A stretch of DNA of 64,000 bases from Nannochloris sp. 'desiccata' (Eukaryota > Chlorophyta > Trebouxiophyceae > Chlorellales > Chlorellaceae): contig JAGTXX020000001.1 in assembly GCA_019044685.2 (NCBI GenBank), positions 984,004 to 1,048,003 of the forward strand, written 5' to 3'. Under the pieces are notes generated by a model. That model was not told the origin of the DNA and made no database searches. It was given only the letters and a program-made list of their open reading frames with translations. Positions 22,681 to 33,973 of this stretch are shown here, piece by piece. The position numbers and the translations under genes are program-made. Each line of letters begins with the position of its first letter. The stretch's first letter is position 1.

Positions 22681-23029
22681 ATGAAAAATGCTCTTATTTT
22701 GATCTGTGGACTGCTTATCCTTTCTACTGCGATTCCCAGGGTTGAGGCTGTGATTTGCGAGTCTTTTGTAACCAGGGAAGTCTGTGAGAGAACTTTTACT
22801 AGCAGCGGTGGGTGTCGCTGGGTAGAAGGTGAACAAGGGACCTGTGTAAATGATCCTACCCGCATTCTTCCTGCTGGTTTTGCCGCCATTGCAACTGTAG
22901 AAGTGCCTGAATTTCTGGCAGATGTTCCCGCCTCTGAGGTAAGAAATTTTTCTTTGTAAAGTTCAGCCAGAATGTTTTTTACTGACATTCCGCCCTCATA
23001 CTTTTATTTCAATGCAGGAGAACTTGTAG
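22681..23029 (+). CDS. Small secreted Cys-rich protein, Kunitz-less paralogue
   Basis: Exon 1 is 22681-22938, with a likely GTAAGA donor; a TTTCAATGCAG acceptor gives a 12-nt terminal coding exon (23018-23029), total 89 aa. Reading through the donor instead adds RNFSL and stops at 22959. It has a signal peptide (ALILICGLLILSTAI core), then CESFVTREVCERTF...GGCRW...GTCVND, matching the Cys module of the Kunitz protein on the other side of the shared promoter. It also ends in the same PASE sequence that precedes the Kunitz domain there. The Kunitz domain itself is absent, consistent with loss of the last exon. Confidence 0.65.
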
Positions 23030-23182
23030 TAGATATCTTAATATACTTGATTTGTACCTTTTCATATATTCAATAATACATCGCAGTCAGAGGTGATCCT
23101 TTTAATGAAATTAGAATAATTAATCAAATTCAAATAAAAACCAAAAAACATCGACACCGTTCACTCCCAGTACAGAAAAAAA

Positions 23183-23904
23183 TTATGGTTGGTTCTCCGC
23201 AGCGACAGCTTTGCAGGTCTTCTTTTCCCTCAACACAGTCTCTAAATCAGGTCTCCCAGTAATAGGCAATCTATACTTTGCCCACACGTCATACACAGCG
23301 TTTGCTGCCTTTTCTACTGCCGGCACTTTCGTAATTGCATAGACCCAGCCTAATCCAACTTCCTCATAAAGTCTTCTAAACACCTCAACGTCTTTAACTA
23401 TACTATTGTCAGGAAGGACAGCATGAATACGTTCCATTGCTTGTTCGAATGAAATATCGGCGTGCTCAGAAGCATCGTAATCTGGTGCAGCAACGTCTAC
23501 AAAACAAATTTTATTTTTGCCTTGGTCTCGTCTTTGAAGCATTTCTACTTCACGCAAGCAGAGAGGGCATTCGCCGTCGTAAAGCATTTTGATATTCCAT
23601 CTAGGACCACTGTTAGAACGTCCTGATGTGCTAGGAGAGTCTACAAAAGGAGGGGAAAGGGGAGGGTTAAGTGGGAGGTTGTCAGATGACAGAGGCGTTG
23701 CTAGCCATAATTTATGTTGGAAGAAAAATGTGAAGCTATGCTATAGTTACCTGCTGTGCTCAATTGACAAACTGTAGCTGTGTGCATTGTGCGTCTCTGC
23801 GTGCTTGAGGCAAAGGCAGCAAGTGCCTTGGTGCGAGAAGAGAGCACGCTGACATTGGCATTTAATTTTACAAAACGTGCCATATGTGAAGAGGTTCCAG
23901 CCAT
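23183..23904 (-). CDS. DUF393 (DCC family) thiol-disulfide oxidoreductase-like protein
   Basis: Exon 1 (23904-23751) encodes an organelle-type presequence rich in S, T, A and R. The intron (GTAACT...TTGTAG, 110 bp) is followed by exon 2 (23640-23183); total 203 aa. The DUF393 hallmark MLYDGECPLCLREV places a CxxC pair after DGE, followed by FVDVAAPDYD and a C-terminal W-KYRLPITGRPDL block. DCC proteins are thioredoxin-like; plant members lie in plastids or mitochondria, but substrates are unknown. The upstream exon was found by its clean splice junction. Confidence 0.8.
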
Positions 23905-24102
23905 GCTTGCGCTCCGAAATGGGTTATTTGGGCTGTATTTGACAGAATCGTCTGCTTAATAATGGCACCTGCTGGCACGAGAGCGTAGCAAAGTATGTGG
24001 TTAAAGTAAATCAGGAAGAAACTCAACTGCAAACTTGCTTGACGAAGGGGATACTTGAACATACGTTTTTGCATATCAATTTATACACGCATACCCATTA
24101 TC

Positions 24103-26001
24103 ATGGGGCATATGGTTGAGCCCTCAAAATTTGACCTAGTGGTCATAGGAACAGGATTGATCGAATCGATCGTGGCTGCGTAAGTGATCTATTGTTGTAA
24201 AATTTCTCATAAGCGCTTTCAACCATTAATTCACAATCCTACAAATGCCACGCATTGCAGAGCTGCATCAAAAGCTGGCCATTCTGTCCTTCAAGTTGAC
24301 CCAGCAACACATTATGGCGGTGCCTGGGCATCTCTCCGCTTGGACGAACTTCAAGCCGCCCTTGCTAGCTCTAGTTCTAATAGAAATACGACCCCTCCAC
24401 CGTTCCCATTACTAGGAGATGAGCTTATATCATCCTTATTTGGAGGTCACGTTCTCATAAAACCTACCTCCCCACAATTAATAAACAATTCCCACGTACA
24501 TTCTCTAGATATCTCTCCTCATCTTCTCTATGGAGCTGGCCCAATGATATCTCTTCTCCTAGGCTCTGGTGCACACCATTACACAGAATATAAGCTATTA
24601 CAAGGTACCGTGTTGCGTAACATTGGCAATGTTGTAGCTGCTCAGCCAGTGCCCTCTACAAGGGCGGAAATATTCAGAGACAAGACGCTGTCACCACTTC
24701 AAAAAAGAACATTAATGCGGTTTATCAAAGGACTCGCAGAAGCTATGGAAGGCAAAGGACCTTTTACGGACGTACTTAGAAATAATACTGAGAATCAGCT
24801 GTTTAACGAGTTCATGGAAAAGGAGGGGTTAGACATTCACTTGCAACGGTGTTTAGCTCATGGTGTACTGTTACAACATAAAGGTCTTGATGACTCTACC
24901 ACAAACAGCTATCTTGAATCTTTGACATGTTCCAAAGCTCTAGATTTATTCAAACTTTATTTAGAATCTGTAGGAAGATATGGAATCGATGCTGGCCCCT
25001 TTTTAACTCCTTTATATGGCTGTGGAGAATTGCCTCAAGCGTTTTGTAGATCTGCTGCTGTCTTTGGAGCTGTGCAGATACTCCGTTGCCGAGTGAATGA
25101 TCTTATTTTTAGTAACGACGAATGCCAAAATGCATTGCCTACATGTACTAGTATTGAAATAGAAATAGAAGAGGGTAGCAAGCAAGTTATAAAGGCTGGC
25201 AAAGTGGTGGCAGGTCCAACAGTGCTCCAAAAGTATAGGGATAAATTTAATTTAGAGACTGAAACAGTGGTTACACACCGTTGTGTAGCAATCTTAGATG
25301 CGTCAGTAGAAGTAGATAAAGCGCAAGCGTTGCTTGTATTCCCTGAAGCTGGTCCCTGTGGCAGTACAGTTTGGGCACTGCAACTAAGTCATAATACTGC
25401 AGTGTGTCCTGAGGGACAAATGGTACTGCATCTGTGGTGTTGTGGTGGTAGTGGAGAGGTATCATATGAAGGAGCAGCTGAAAAATATCTGATGCCGTGC
25501 CTAGAGTCCTTAGCAGATTGCACCCAAGTAGAAGAAGAACAAATTACTAACAGCGGCAATGGCAATGGTGATGATGAGATGCAGCACCGGCCAAGGGCTT
25601 TATTTGCTGCATGTTTCTCGTTGAAAACATCTAAATCTACAACCCAGTGGCTTGGTAATGTGTTTTGGTGCTCAGGACCATCTGCTGACGTCACTTTTGC
25701 CACCGCTGTTGACGAGGCAAAAAAGTGTTTTTGGCAGCTATTCCCTCCTCCTCAGGCTGCTGCTGAGCCAGACGTAGTAGGAGACAATGCGTCATCAACA
25801 CCATTAGTATTCTTATTAGATGAATCAGTTGGGCAGTCACAGCAAGATGAGACTGCCAATGGTGAAGCATCAAAGCAACAACCAGAAGATGATAGTGGCG
25901 GTAGTGTTGGTGCTGTAGATGTTGATTCAGATGATGAAGCTTTACAAGCACTCAAGGATGCTTTAAAAATACTCCCTCCTACTAAAACATCTACTGAATA
26001 G
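24103..26001 (+). CDS. REP: Rab escort protein (REP/CHM homologue)
   Basis: Exon 1 (24103-24179) and exon 2 (24261-26001) join across an 81-bp GTAAGT...TTGCAG intron; 605 aa. The first exon carries the nucleotide-fold start FDLVVIGTGLIESIVAA, and the joint leads into SKAGHSVLQVDPATHYGGAW. The YGGxWAS form distinguishes REP from Rab GDI, which has YGGES. REP presents new Rab GTPases to geranylgeranyl transferase II. A later FMEKEGLD...YLESLTCSKALDLFKLYLESVGRYG block and YGCGELPQAFCRSAAVFGA are conserved GDI/REP elements. The C-terminal 90 residues are acidic and Ser-rich. Confidence 0.87.
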
Positions 26002-26069
26002 TACTGTGTGTTCAAACGTACTTAAATCGTACAATTAATGTAAGAAAAATGTTTACTTATCAACACACA

Positions 26070-27854
26070 TCAACCTGCGGGAGATGACGATGATGACAAA
26101 GAAGATGGCAGCCCAGCTGGTGGGAACAAATCAGGAAATACTTCAGCACGCAATGTTTTCTTATTCACTTTCCCCATTGCATTTCGTGGCAGCTGAGGTA
26201 CAAGATGCAGAATACGAGGCAATTGATAAGGTGCTAAAAAATCTCTTGCCCACTCTGTTAAATCATTTAAATTTAATTCATTTTCTTTTTGCTGATGATG
26301 CGGGTTCCTGTCATCATTGGTTGGTTTGACCAATGCAGCAATAACCGCTACAATTTCTCCATAATGCTGATCAGGCACCCCCACAACTGCACATTCGGCT
26401 ATTTTCGGATGTGCCAATAGAATTGACTCAATCTCCAACGCTGAAATTTTATAACCCCCATGCTTGATAATATCCACAGATGTCCTTCCCAGCAACCTAT
26501 AATACTTTCCTAGGGATGAAGATTGTTCTTTTCCTTCTTCTTCTTCTTCTTCGGCAGTATCTCCAGTTAAAAAGTACCCTTCATTATCAAAAGATGTTTC
26601 AGTAGCGTCTGGACGTTGCCAATATCCTGAAAACAATTGATGTCCACGGACACCGAGCTCCCCTGTCGCTGGATCAATCCGTACATGGATCCCTAGGAAA
26701 GGGACACCAACAGTGCCTGGCTTTCTTTTTCCGTGTAGTGGGTTGCCTAGAAGCATTCCTGTTTCGGTCATTCCATATCTTTCTAAAAGTAATTCTCCAC
26801 CACTAAGCTCACTCCATGCGTGCATAATAGGCTTAGGACACGCAGAAGAGCCACTAATAGCAAGTCTTAGATTTTTTATTGCGGCTTCGTACTGTTTTTT
26901 CTCTGCTTCAGGTGCTTTATGGTACACATTTAATAAAAATGAATACATTGTTGGCACACCCATTAAAACGCTAATAGGTGGAACATTAGTCTGTTGAAGA
27001 AGGTCCCATACTTCGGTAGGCGAGAATTTAGGCAGCATCGTCACAGTACCTCCCGCAGCGAGAGGGCAGTACAGAGCATTGACAATGCCGTGGATGTGAT
27101 GGAGCGGTAGAGTGTGAAGAATATTGTCCGAGCGAGATATCTCCCAAGCTGAGATTAGGGCATTAATTTGAGCATCTAAGGATTTATATGTATGCACAGC
27201 TCCTTTGGGGCGACCTGTCGTTCCAGATGTGTAGATTATTAAAGCACCGTCCTCAGGCCGTAAATTTGATATAAGATTGGTGGCTATATTTTCTGCATTC
27301 TCTTCTGACTCTCTACTGTCAACCATCTTTTCCTTCTGTTCTTGTAATTCAATAACTTGAGCTCCAAAGGGTTCAGCTAAGCGTTGCATTCTATTCATAT
27401 GACGTTTTGTTGTCAGCACAGCACTCGCACCCGAGTCCTTTAAAACATAACTTAGCTCTCTATCTGGATGAGTTAAGCACAGTGGGACTGAAATACTGCG
27501 GTTCAACCAAGTACCAATGAATCCTGAAAGGTAGGCTAGGCCGGGGTCTGCCATAAGAGCTACTCTGGGTAGAGTAGAGGCATTGGGCGGGAATGCTACA
27601 AATGGAACCCGAGCCGGGATGGCTTCTAGGGTGTCAGCAACTTGGACAGCCGCATTAACAATGTCTCGGTATCTACAAATTAAAATGATATTAGATGCAT
27701 GTTAAAAACTCTGCGGAGTGTGAGATTACCAAAAGAGATCATCAAGTAAATTGTTCAATGATCGAAAGATTTGTATGACTTACGTGAAAGTTTGGTGTTG
27801 AACAACGAGCGCCTTACGCTCCAGGAAACACAGAGAGGCCCTCAAGACTTCCAT
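26070..27854 (-). CDS. AAE13: Malonyl-CoA synthetase (AAE13/ACSF3-type acyl-activating enzyme)
   Basis: Exon 1 (27854-27784) and exon 2 (27672-26070) are joined across a 111-bp intron (GTAAGT...TTGTAG); 557 aa. ANL-superfamily motifs are complete: P-loop YTSGTTGRPKGAVHTY, LPLHHIHGIVNALYCPL, ERYGMTETGM, GYFLTGDTA and the C-terminal hinge and catalytic lysine region (PRNAMGKVNKKTL). The HHIHG-NAL pattern and length fit plant AAE13 and human ACSF3, which make malonyl-CoA from malonate and ATP in cytosol and mitochondria. No clear presequence is visible (MEVLRASLCFLERKALV could be a weak one). An E-rich loop (EEEEEEGKEQSSS) and a Ser-rich tail are additions. Confidence 0.85.
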
Positions 27855-28032
27855 TTTCTTGAAAATGCAGCGCTCTTTGTGAGTTCTTGAATTATTTACC
27901 CAACATCAGAAAATCTTTCTTCCTAATGCAGAATGGCAAAATCCTGTTTGGATCAAAAAGATCAGAGGGTGAAAATCGCTAATTACCGAGACCTCTTAAC
28001 CCAGACCTTGTTTCATACCAATATATAAGAAG

Positions 28033-29090
28033 ATGCAGTCTACTCAGCTCTTTGCTGGCGCTCGCGCCCCTGTGGTGAGAAAGATATTCCCCATCTTTAG
28101 AAAATATGATTTGATAAAATTGTTTTATAATTTGGGAGCCTTCATGCCATTTGACACGTTTATTAACCTTGTATGCTTTGATCCACGATGTTCTATACAA
28201 ACCTGCAGGCAACCCGCGCTGCTCGCGCTTCCCGTGGACGCATGGTTGTTGTTGCTGCTGCTGACCGTCCCACCTGGTTTCCTGGTGTCCAGGCCCCTAC
28301 TTATTTAAACAACACCCTCCCTGGTAAGTTTAGGGCTGTTCAGATTTCCGAAAAGTTCCCGATGATGATGATGATGATGGAGCCTGAAATACCCAATCTT
28401 GCAAACTTGGAATTAATTTAGCTCACAATTGTCCGTGTTTTTAATTTTCTAGGTGACCGTGGTTTCGACCCTATGGGTCTTGCATCGTCTCCTGAAGCCC
28501 TCAACTGGATGGTCCACGCCGAATTAGTCCACGCTAGGTGGGCCATGCTTGGTGTTGCCGGTGTCCTCGGCCAAACTATCATTCACCCTGAACAGTGGTG
28601 GTACACCTCCAGCTTACCCGAGAACCTCCCCGACCTTAACGTCACTGGAGGAAACCCCATGAACTATGGTGGGCTGCTCGCTTGGGAGTTCCTTCTCATG
28701 CACTTTGTTGAGGTCCGTCGCTGGCAGGATATCCGCAATCACGGCTCTGTGAATGATGACCCCATCTTCAAGAACAACTCTGTTCCCAACACCCAGCCTG
28801 GTTACCCCGGTGGTATCTTCGATCCTTTGGGCTTCTCCAAGGGTAACTTGAAGGATCTCCAGACCAAGGAACTTAAGAACGGACGTCTTGCTATGATTGC
28901 CTTTGCTGGATTCACGGTCCAGGCACAAGCCACCGGAAAGAACCCTCTTGAGAACTTGGCTGATCACTTGGCCAGTCCCTTTGGAAACAACTGGACCCAG
29001 AACATTGGTGTGTGCCATGTTCCTACCACTGTTGATGTCCAGGGACTCACTATTCCTCTTACTTGTCTCTGGCCTGGTCAGCTTCAGTAA
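28033..29090 (+). CDS. Chlorophyll a/b-binding protein of photosystem I (LHCI)
   Basis: Three exons (28033-28074, 28209-28323, 28453-29090) give 264 aa. A ~37-residue transit peptide rich in A, R and S precedes the mature start near AAADRPTWFPG. Helix 1 has the LHC motif ELVHARWAMLGVAGVLGQ and helix 3 has ELKNGRLAMIAFAGFTVQ, each with the E-x2-[HN]-x-R chlorophyll-binding pair. The FDPLGFSKG element before helix 3 and the WYPG/WFPG-type N-terminus fit Lhca. The exact Lhca type is not assigned. Codon use is strongly C-ending, unlike neighbouring genes, as expected for high expression. Confidence 0.92.
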
Positions 29091-29481
29091 ATTATTTTGG
29101 TCAGTCGGATTGCATTTTTTTTCTTTTATGTTCTTTAGAGTTTCATTTACCTCTCATTAGATTAAAGGGTGGAAGAGAGAACAAACACTATTTTCGTTTC
29201 GAGAATTTAATGGGATTTTTAATAAAGAATCCGTAGCTTAGTAAAAGAGAATTTTACATTTGTAAAATAATACCATTTTCCCTTTGAAAATGCAAAACAC
29301 AAACACATAGTATCAATTGGCGTTGCTTCAGAACTGATAAAGAGTGAATGGTGTGTATATACGCAACTAGATAGAGAAGAAAAATACATGTTTGCAATAT
29401 GATAATAAATCCTTTATAGTACTAGTAGTCAAATAAAACAAAGGGTAAGATCCTTTGTCAAAGACACAAATATGTTCTCTC
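29091..29481. other. 3' flank between LHCI gene and Q/N-rich gene
   Basis: AT-rich convergent intergenic space. It contains TTTGTAAAATAA near 29258, a TGTAA-type green algal polyadenylation candidate for the LHCI transcript. No gene is seen. Confidence 0.4.
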
Positions 29482-31792
29482 TTATTGCTGCCCAGTGTTG
29501 TTGTTGTTGTTCATACCTTGCTGCTGAGGGAACCCCATACCAATTGCATTAGCCCATGCGGCAGCATGCTGAGCTCCAGGACTAGCATTCATATTACCAT
29601 GCTGCTGCTGTTGCTGCTGGGAACCAGGAAGTGCGCTTCCACCGCCACCGCCTTGTAGCAATGAGCCACCCAAATCGGGCAAAACTGAGGCTTGGATGGT
29701 CCCTAAAGCTAAGAGAACTGCCAAGAAATTTCCCATCTTTATGGTATGATTCGTTTAATAAACCACTTAAAGAAGGAAACATATCACCACCATTGTTGGT
29801 GGTGGTGTTTTTCTTTAAAGCAGCAAGATTGAGCTCTTCTTGGGCCAGCTGAGTGCCACCACCACCGCCACCATTAATATTGCCGACTTGTTGTTGAGGA
29901 GGAGCCTTGAGCCCGCCTGCTTGCTGAATTTCTCCGTATAAAGGTGGCCATACAGGGGCTTGGTGGATCAAATCATGCTGTGCAACACCAGCGCCACTAC
30001 GAATCCGTTGTTGCTGCAGAGGTGGTGGTTGATTCTGATGAGCTCCTCTTGCTTCAATTCCCATCACTCCACCATTACCACCGCCTAGAGCTCTATTAAA
30101 CGTATTTGACATATCATTCGACACGATTCCATTCAATCCATTGGCGTTCATAGGAGCACTCATATAGCCTCCAGCACCAAGCAACTCAGACGGCACTGAC
30201 CCCTGTGTGAGAGCCACACCCACCACTGCAGTATATAATTGCATCATACTTGATTTTAAACGCATTAATTCACGTACTAATTCTTGGAATTTCATATCTA
30301 CTAGCTGACGGACGGTATCGGCAGTGTGGACATCGGCAACGTTGATGCTTGTCTGTAATCCCGGGTGCTGAATTATAGGGGCACCCGTGCCATCGTTGTT
30401 GTTCTTCGTAGTATTGCCAGCAGCTGCTCTCATTAAGGAAGCAAAAGAATCGGTGTGAGAGACAGGATTATTCATCTGCATTTGGGGTGGGTAGTGCTGT
30501 TGAAGAGCATTCTGTTTCATTGCTACTGCCATTGGTTGTTGTTGTTGTTGCTGTTGAGGTAGCTGCAAACCAGGAGGCAGAGGCGGCAATTGTTGCAATT
30601 GTTGCTGCTGCTGCCGCTGTTGCAATTGGAGCTGTTGCTGCATCATAGCTTCGACCATTTGGGCATGGAAATTAATATCTGATGCTTGTATAGAAGGCAA
30701 ACCAGATACTTGTCCTCCATTAGTATTATTATTATCATTATTTTCAGTTCCATTGTCTTGAAGAGGCATCGGGCCGTTATTCATACCAGCAGCAGCATCA
30801 AGGCTTTGCTGGAGAGAATTATCACCACCACCACCACCACCACCACCCATGTTACCATCGCCATCATAATCATCTCCACCACCGTCATTACCAGCTTCAC
30901 AATTATCAATATCTTCATCGTCTTCATCAACTTTTGCCGCCGCCGCAGCAGCAACGGCGGCGGCAGCCATCGCTGCAGCAGAGGCCATTGCAGCAGCTGC
31001 TGCTGCCTCCATAGATGCAGTATCAGCTCCAGGTCTTTGTGCTGCTCCTGCTGAAGGTACTAATGCCATTAAATTCGTTGTTTGTGTCAGTCCAGAGCCC
31101 ATAATAGCTGCAGTTAGTACACCATTATCTATGTTTGAAGCACCAGTAGTGCGATTCCTCTTGCTCGCAACCATTTCCTCTTTATCTTTAAACATAAACA
31201 TGTACTTAATAGCAGTCGCTTCCAATAAACGAGGGCCACAGAATAAAGGATCAGGTAAAGGGCCTGTAATCCCTGCTGCAGCATCTAATGTCGGCAGCAA
31301 TCCATCTTCAATAGGCAACAGCAACGGCCAGTAAGTAGAAGATCTCATAGCTCTATGGAGCGCGTGGAATAAAGGAGAAGACCGTAAATCCTCTTGTGCA
31401 ACTAATGCATTATAAACAATAGGAATCAATACAAGGCGGAGATGGCCTTGCGGCGTTGCATCTCCAATTTCTTGTCTTACAATCACCTTGACGGCATGTG
31501 GACTTTCAAACGCCCATTGCCAGTATAACAACCCCTGTTGGTCGGCTAAAGGCCCAGCTACGGGAATTGTGACGAGACGATTCTTTAGTGCTGCTAATTT
31601 ACGTGAATAGTTAGCTACAAGCACGTGTTTCATGTAAATTAAGGGCATTAATATATCTCCAGTTTCAGTATCTTCAAGAAGTAAATACCGCTCTGTAGAA
31701 GATGCTTCGAGCCAGATGGGGCTCACATCGTTTAGTCTAATATTTGATGGATTTCCAGATTGCCCATCTGTGCTTGGTCGTTTATTGGACAT
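29482..31792 (-). CDS. Unrecognised Q/N-rich protein, probable regulator
   Basis: I do not recognise the family. The N-terminal ~210 residues are ordered-looking (SPIWLEASSTERYLLLEDTE and LLYWQWAFESPHAVKVIV regions). A poly-Ala tract (about 265-290), an acidic/Gly patch (DEDDEDIDN, GGGGGGGDN) and long Q-, N- and P-rich stretches follow, interrupted by a predicted helix near 505 (DTVRQLVDMKFQELVRELMRLKSSMMQLYTAVVG). The first frame ends at 29594 in improbable W/R-rich sequence, while another frame, open from 29736 to 29482, keeps the G/Q/N composition. An indel or short intron in about 29640-29736 is therefore likely. An acceptor-like TTTGCAG just upstream of the ATG suggests a 5' UTR intron. 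Confidence 0.6.
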
Positions 31793-32399
31793 TTTCTTGG
31801 GTTAGTTCTGCAAACAGCGGGAAAACGGGGGGTCAGAGAAACGCCGAGCAAGACCACCACCTTGAGTTGAGAGAAAGATTCCCTGGAGCATACCGGGGCC
31901 CTGAATAAGGAAGGTGAATCAACTTACACTAAGATCAATTTGTTATACTGCGGTTGCTTGCACTGGGTGCACGGCAGTGGGAATTCTGCATAGGGGAAAA
32001 TCAAAAAAAAATAGGGGCAATGATTTCAATGCGCGTATCCCAAACGCGTGTAAATTTTATGTGCAGATCATGAACAAGAATTAAGCAAGGATGCCCTCCA
32101 GAATACTACGATGTAGCATGTACAGTATGCTGCCTCATGAGCCCTCAAATGCAGAGCATTTAATGCACCTCACCTGCCCCCTTGGCACTATATAAACAGT
32201 CCAGTCCCTCTGGTTGGCTTCACTTCAACGGCAGCTTGTTGCTGGTAGCAGTAAAGGAAATTAAGGATGAATATAATTGCCCCAAAAAGGTGAAGTCTCC
32301 GAAGGAAGAGTCCTCGGCCCAGTTTTGGAGCCAGCCAAGGGAAGCTGGCATCTGAGGCAAGTTGAAGTCCATCAATGTCGCAAGCGTGACTCTGAAACA
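31793..32399. promoter_or_regulatory. Divergent intergenic region with TATA box
   Basis: 607 bases between two divergent genes. CACTATATAAACAG at about 32186-32199 is a good TATA element about 205 bases upstream of the TPR-esterase ATG. No coding sequence is supportable; the open frame 32277-32399 has no ATG and is likely 5' leader. Confidence 0.45.
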
Positions 32400-33778
32400 A
32401 TGCAGCTAAATAATAAGAATGTCGAGACCGAGGCTAAGGTCTTAAAGACCAAAGGCAACGACGCCTTTAAACAAGGAAAATTTGATTTTGCGATCAGGTA
32501 TTACAGCGATGCAGTAATTCTTAGCGCTAACGATTCAGAAAAGTCAGTACTGCTATCTAATAGGTATGTGAAACAGAGCCATGTCAAAACGACCACCAAT
32601 TGCATGTGAAATCTCTCATCAAACTTTAAATTGACAACTGCGGCGGTGTTTCATTCTTTATTTTTTGCAGAGCAGCAGCACAATTAAAGTTGCAGCAATA
32701 TAATGAAGCTTTAAAAGACTGCAATGAGGCTTTAGCGTATGATCCTAACTTGGTGAAAGCATTGTTCCGAAAGGCGTTAGCCTTGGAAGGCCTCCGGGAA
32801 ATAGCGAACGCTCGTGCCGCCTCTCGGGAAGCATTGCAATTAGAGCCAACCAACCCATCTCTACTTGAGCTAGCTGCTCGTTTGGGACCCTTACCTAGCT
32901 TATCAGATCTGACAAAACGTAATCTGCAAAGAAGCATGCTTCCGAAACTCTTCGCAACAGCTCCCTTTCACCAAGTCCCTTCTATTGACACAATCGATGA
33001 AAATTTATTATTGTTACTTCATGGACTCGGGGACAACCCAAGACCATTTTCATCCCTTGCCAAGACGCTTGAACTTCCTCAAACATCATATCTAGCACTA
33101 GGAGCTCCTCATGAGGTCCCATTATCAGATGGTGGCCGTAGCTGGTTTACTGTTTGGGATCCGACGTTTGAATTGATTGAGGGCCGACAAGGAGAAGAAA
33201 GACGAATACGCAGCATGCACAGCACGATCGATGGATTAGAGCAGTTGCTAATGCATTTGAATGTGCACTGTGGTTGGGATTCTCGTAAAATACATTTATT
33301 TGGGTTTTCTCAAGGTGGAACAGTCGCAATGGAGCTAGCTCGGCGGTGTGCTGCTCAAGGCAAGGTACTAGGATCTTGTGTAGCTATAGCTTCTGGTCTA
33401 CTAGAAGAACAGCTTTATGAAGAAGGATCATTCAATGACATTACGCATAATAGTGACACCAAGGATAAACTCCCAGTTTTATTGCTGCATGGTGATAAAG
33501 ATGCAGTAGTGTCTAGAAGAAGAGTGGGCGGGACAGAAGCATTGTTGAAAAGTGAGGGATTCTCGGTAGAATTGCATAGTATACCTGGTAAAGGACATGC
33601 AATGCTGAATTCAGAAACAGAAACTCGTATTGTAATGGAGTTCTGGGCTAAACATTTAAGTAATCGACCAACAGATGATAGTGGCCACAGTGCAGGTGCA
33701 GGTGGCTGTCATGTTGAAGAGCCGCAGTCTTCCCTTATTGAAATAGCTCCTGGAGTTGCTAGTATATCTCTAGGTTGA
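32400..33778 (+). CDS. TPR-carboxylesterase fusion protein
   Basis: Exon 1 (32400-32563) and exon 2 (32671-33778) join across a 107-bp intron (GTATGT...TTGCAG); 423 aa. Residues about 5-125 form three TPR-like repeats (LKTKGNDAFKQGKFDFAIRY, LSNRAAAQLKLQQYNEALKD, LVKALFRKALALEGL). A phospholipase/carboxylesterase alpha-beta hydrolase follows: LLLLHGLGDNPRPF, nucleophile elbow GFSQGG (Ser about 266), LLLHGDKDAVV (Asp about 328) and GKGHAM (His about 362), a complete triad. The hydrolase resembles acyl-protein thioesterases/YpfH-type esterases. The TPR part looks like those that bind Hsp70/Hsp90 C-termini, but chaperone binding is inference. Confidence 0.85.
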
Positions 33779-33973
33779 TTTTACATAATTTTTGGGTAAA
33801 TATTTGCTCCAATTTACCTGATGTTTGATAACAAAGCCAAATTACAGAAATTCATAAAAGTGCATCAAACGACAGTAAGGGTTCTCAAACTCAAGATGAA
33901 AGGAATATGCAAAATTGAAAGTGCAAAAATGAAACGCTAATTAAATCTTTTTGTTTATTAATTCTATCTGACT

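Noticed and set aside
30686..31054. Plus-strand I/T/S-rich frame opposite the Q/N-rich gene
   Set aside because: Produced by reading CAC/CAT and ATT-type repeats of the coding strand; no domain.
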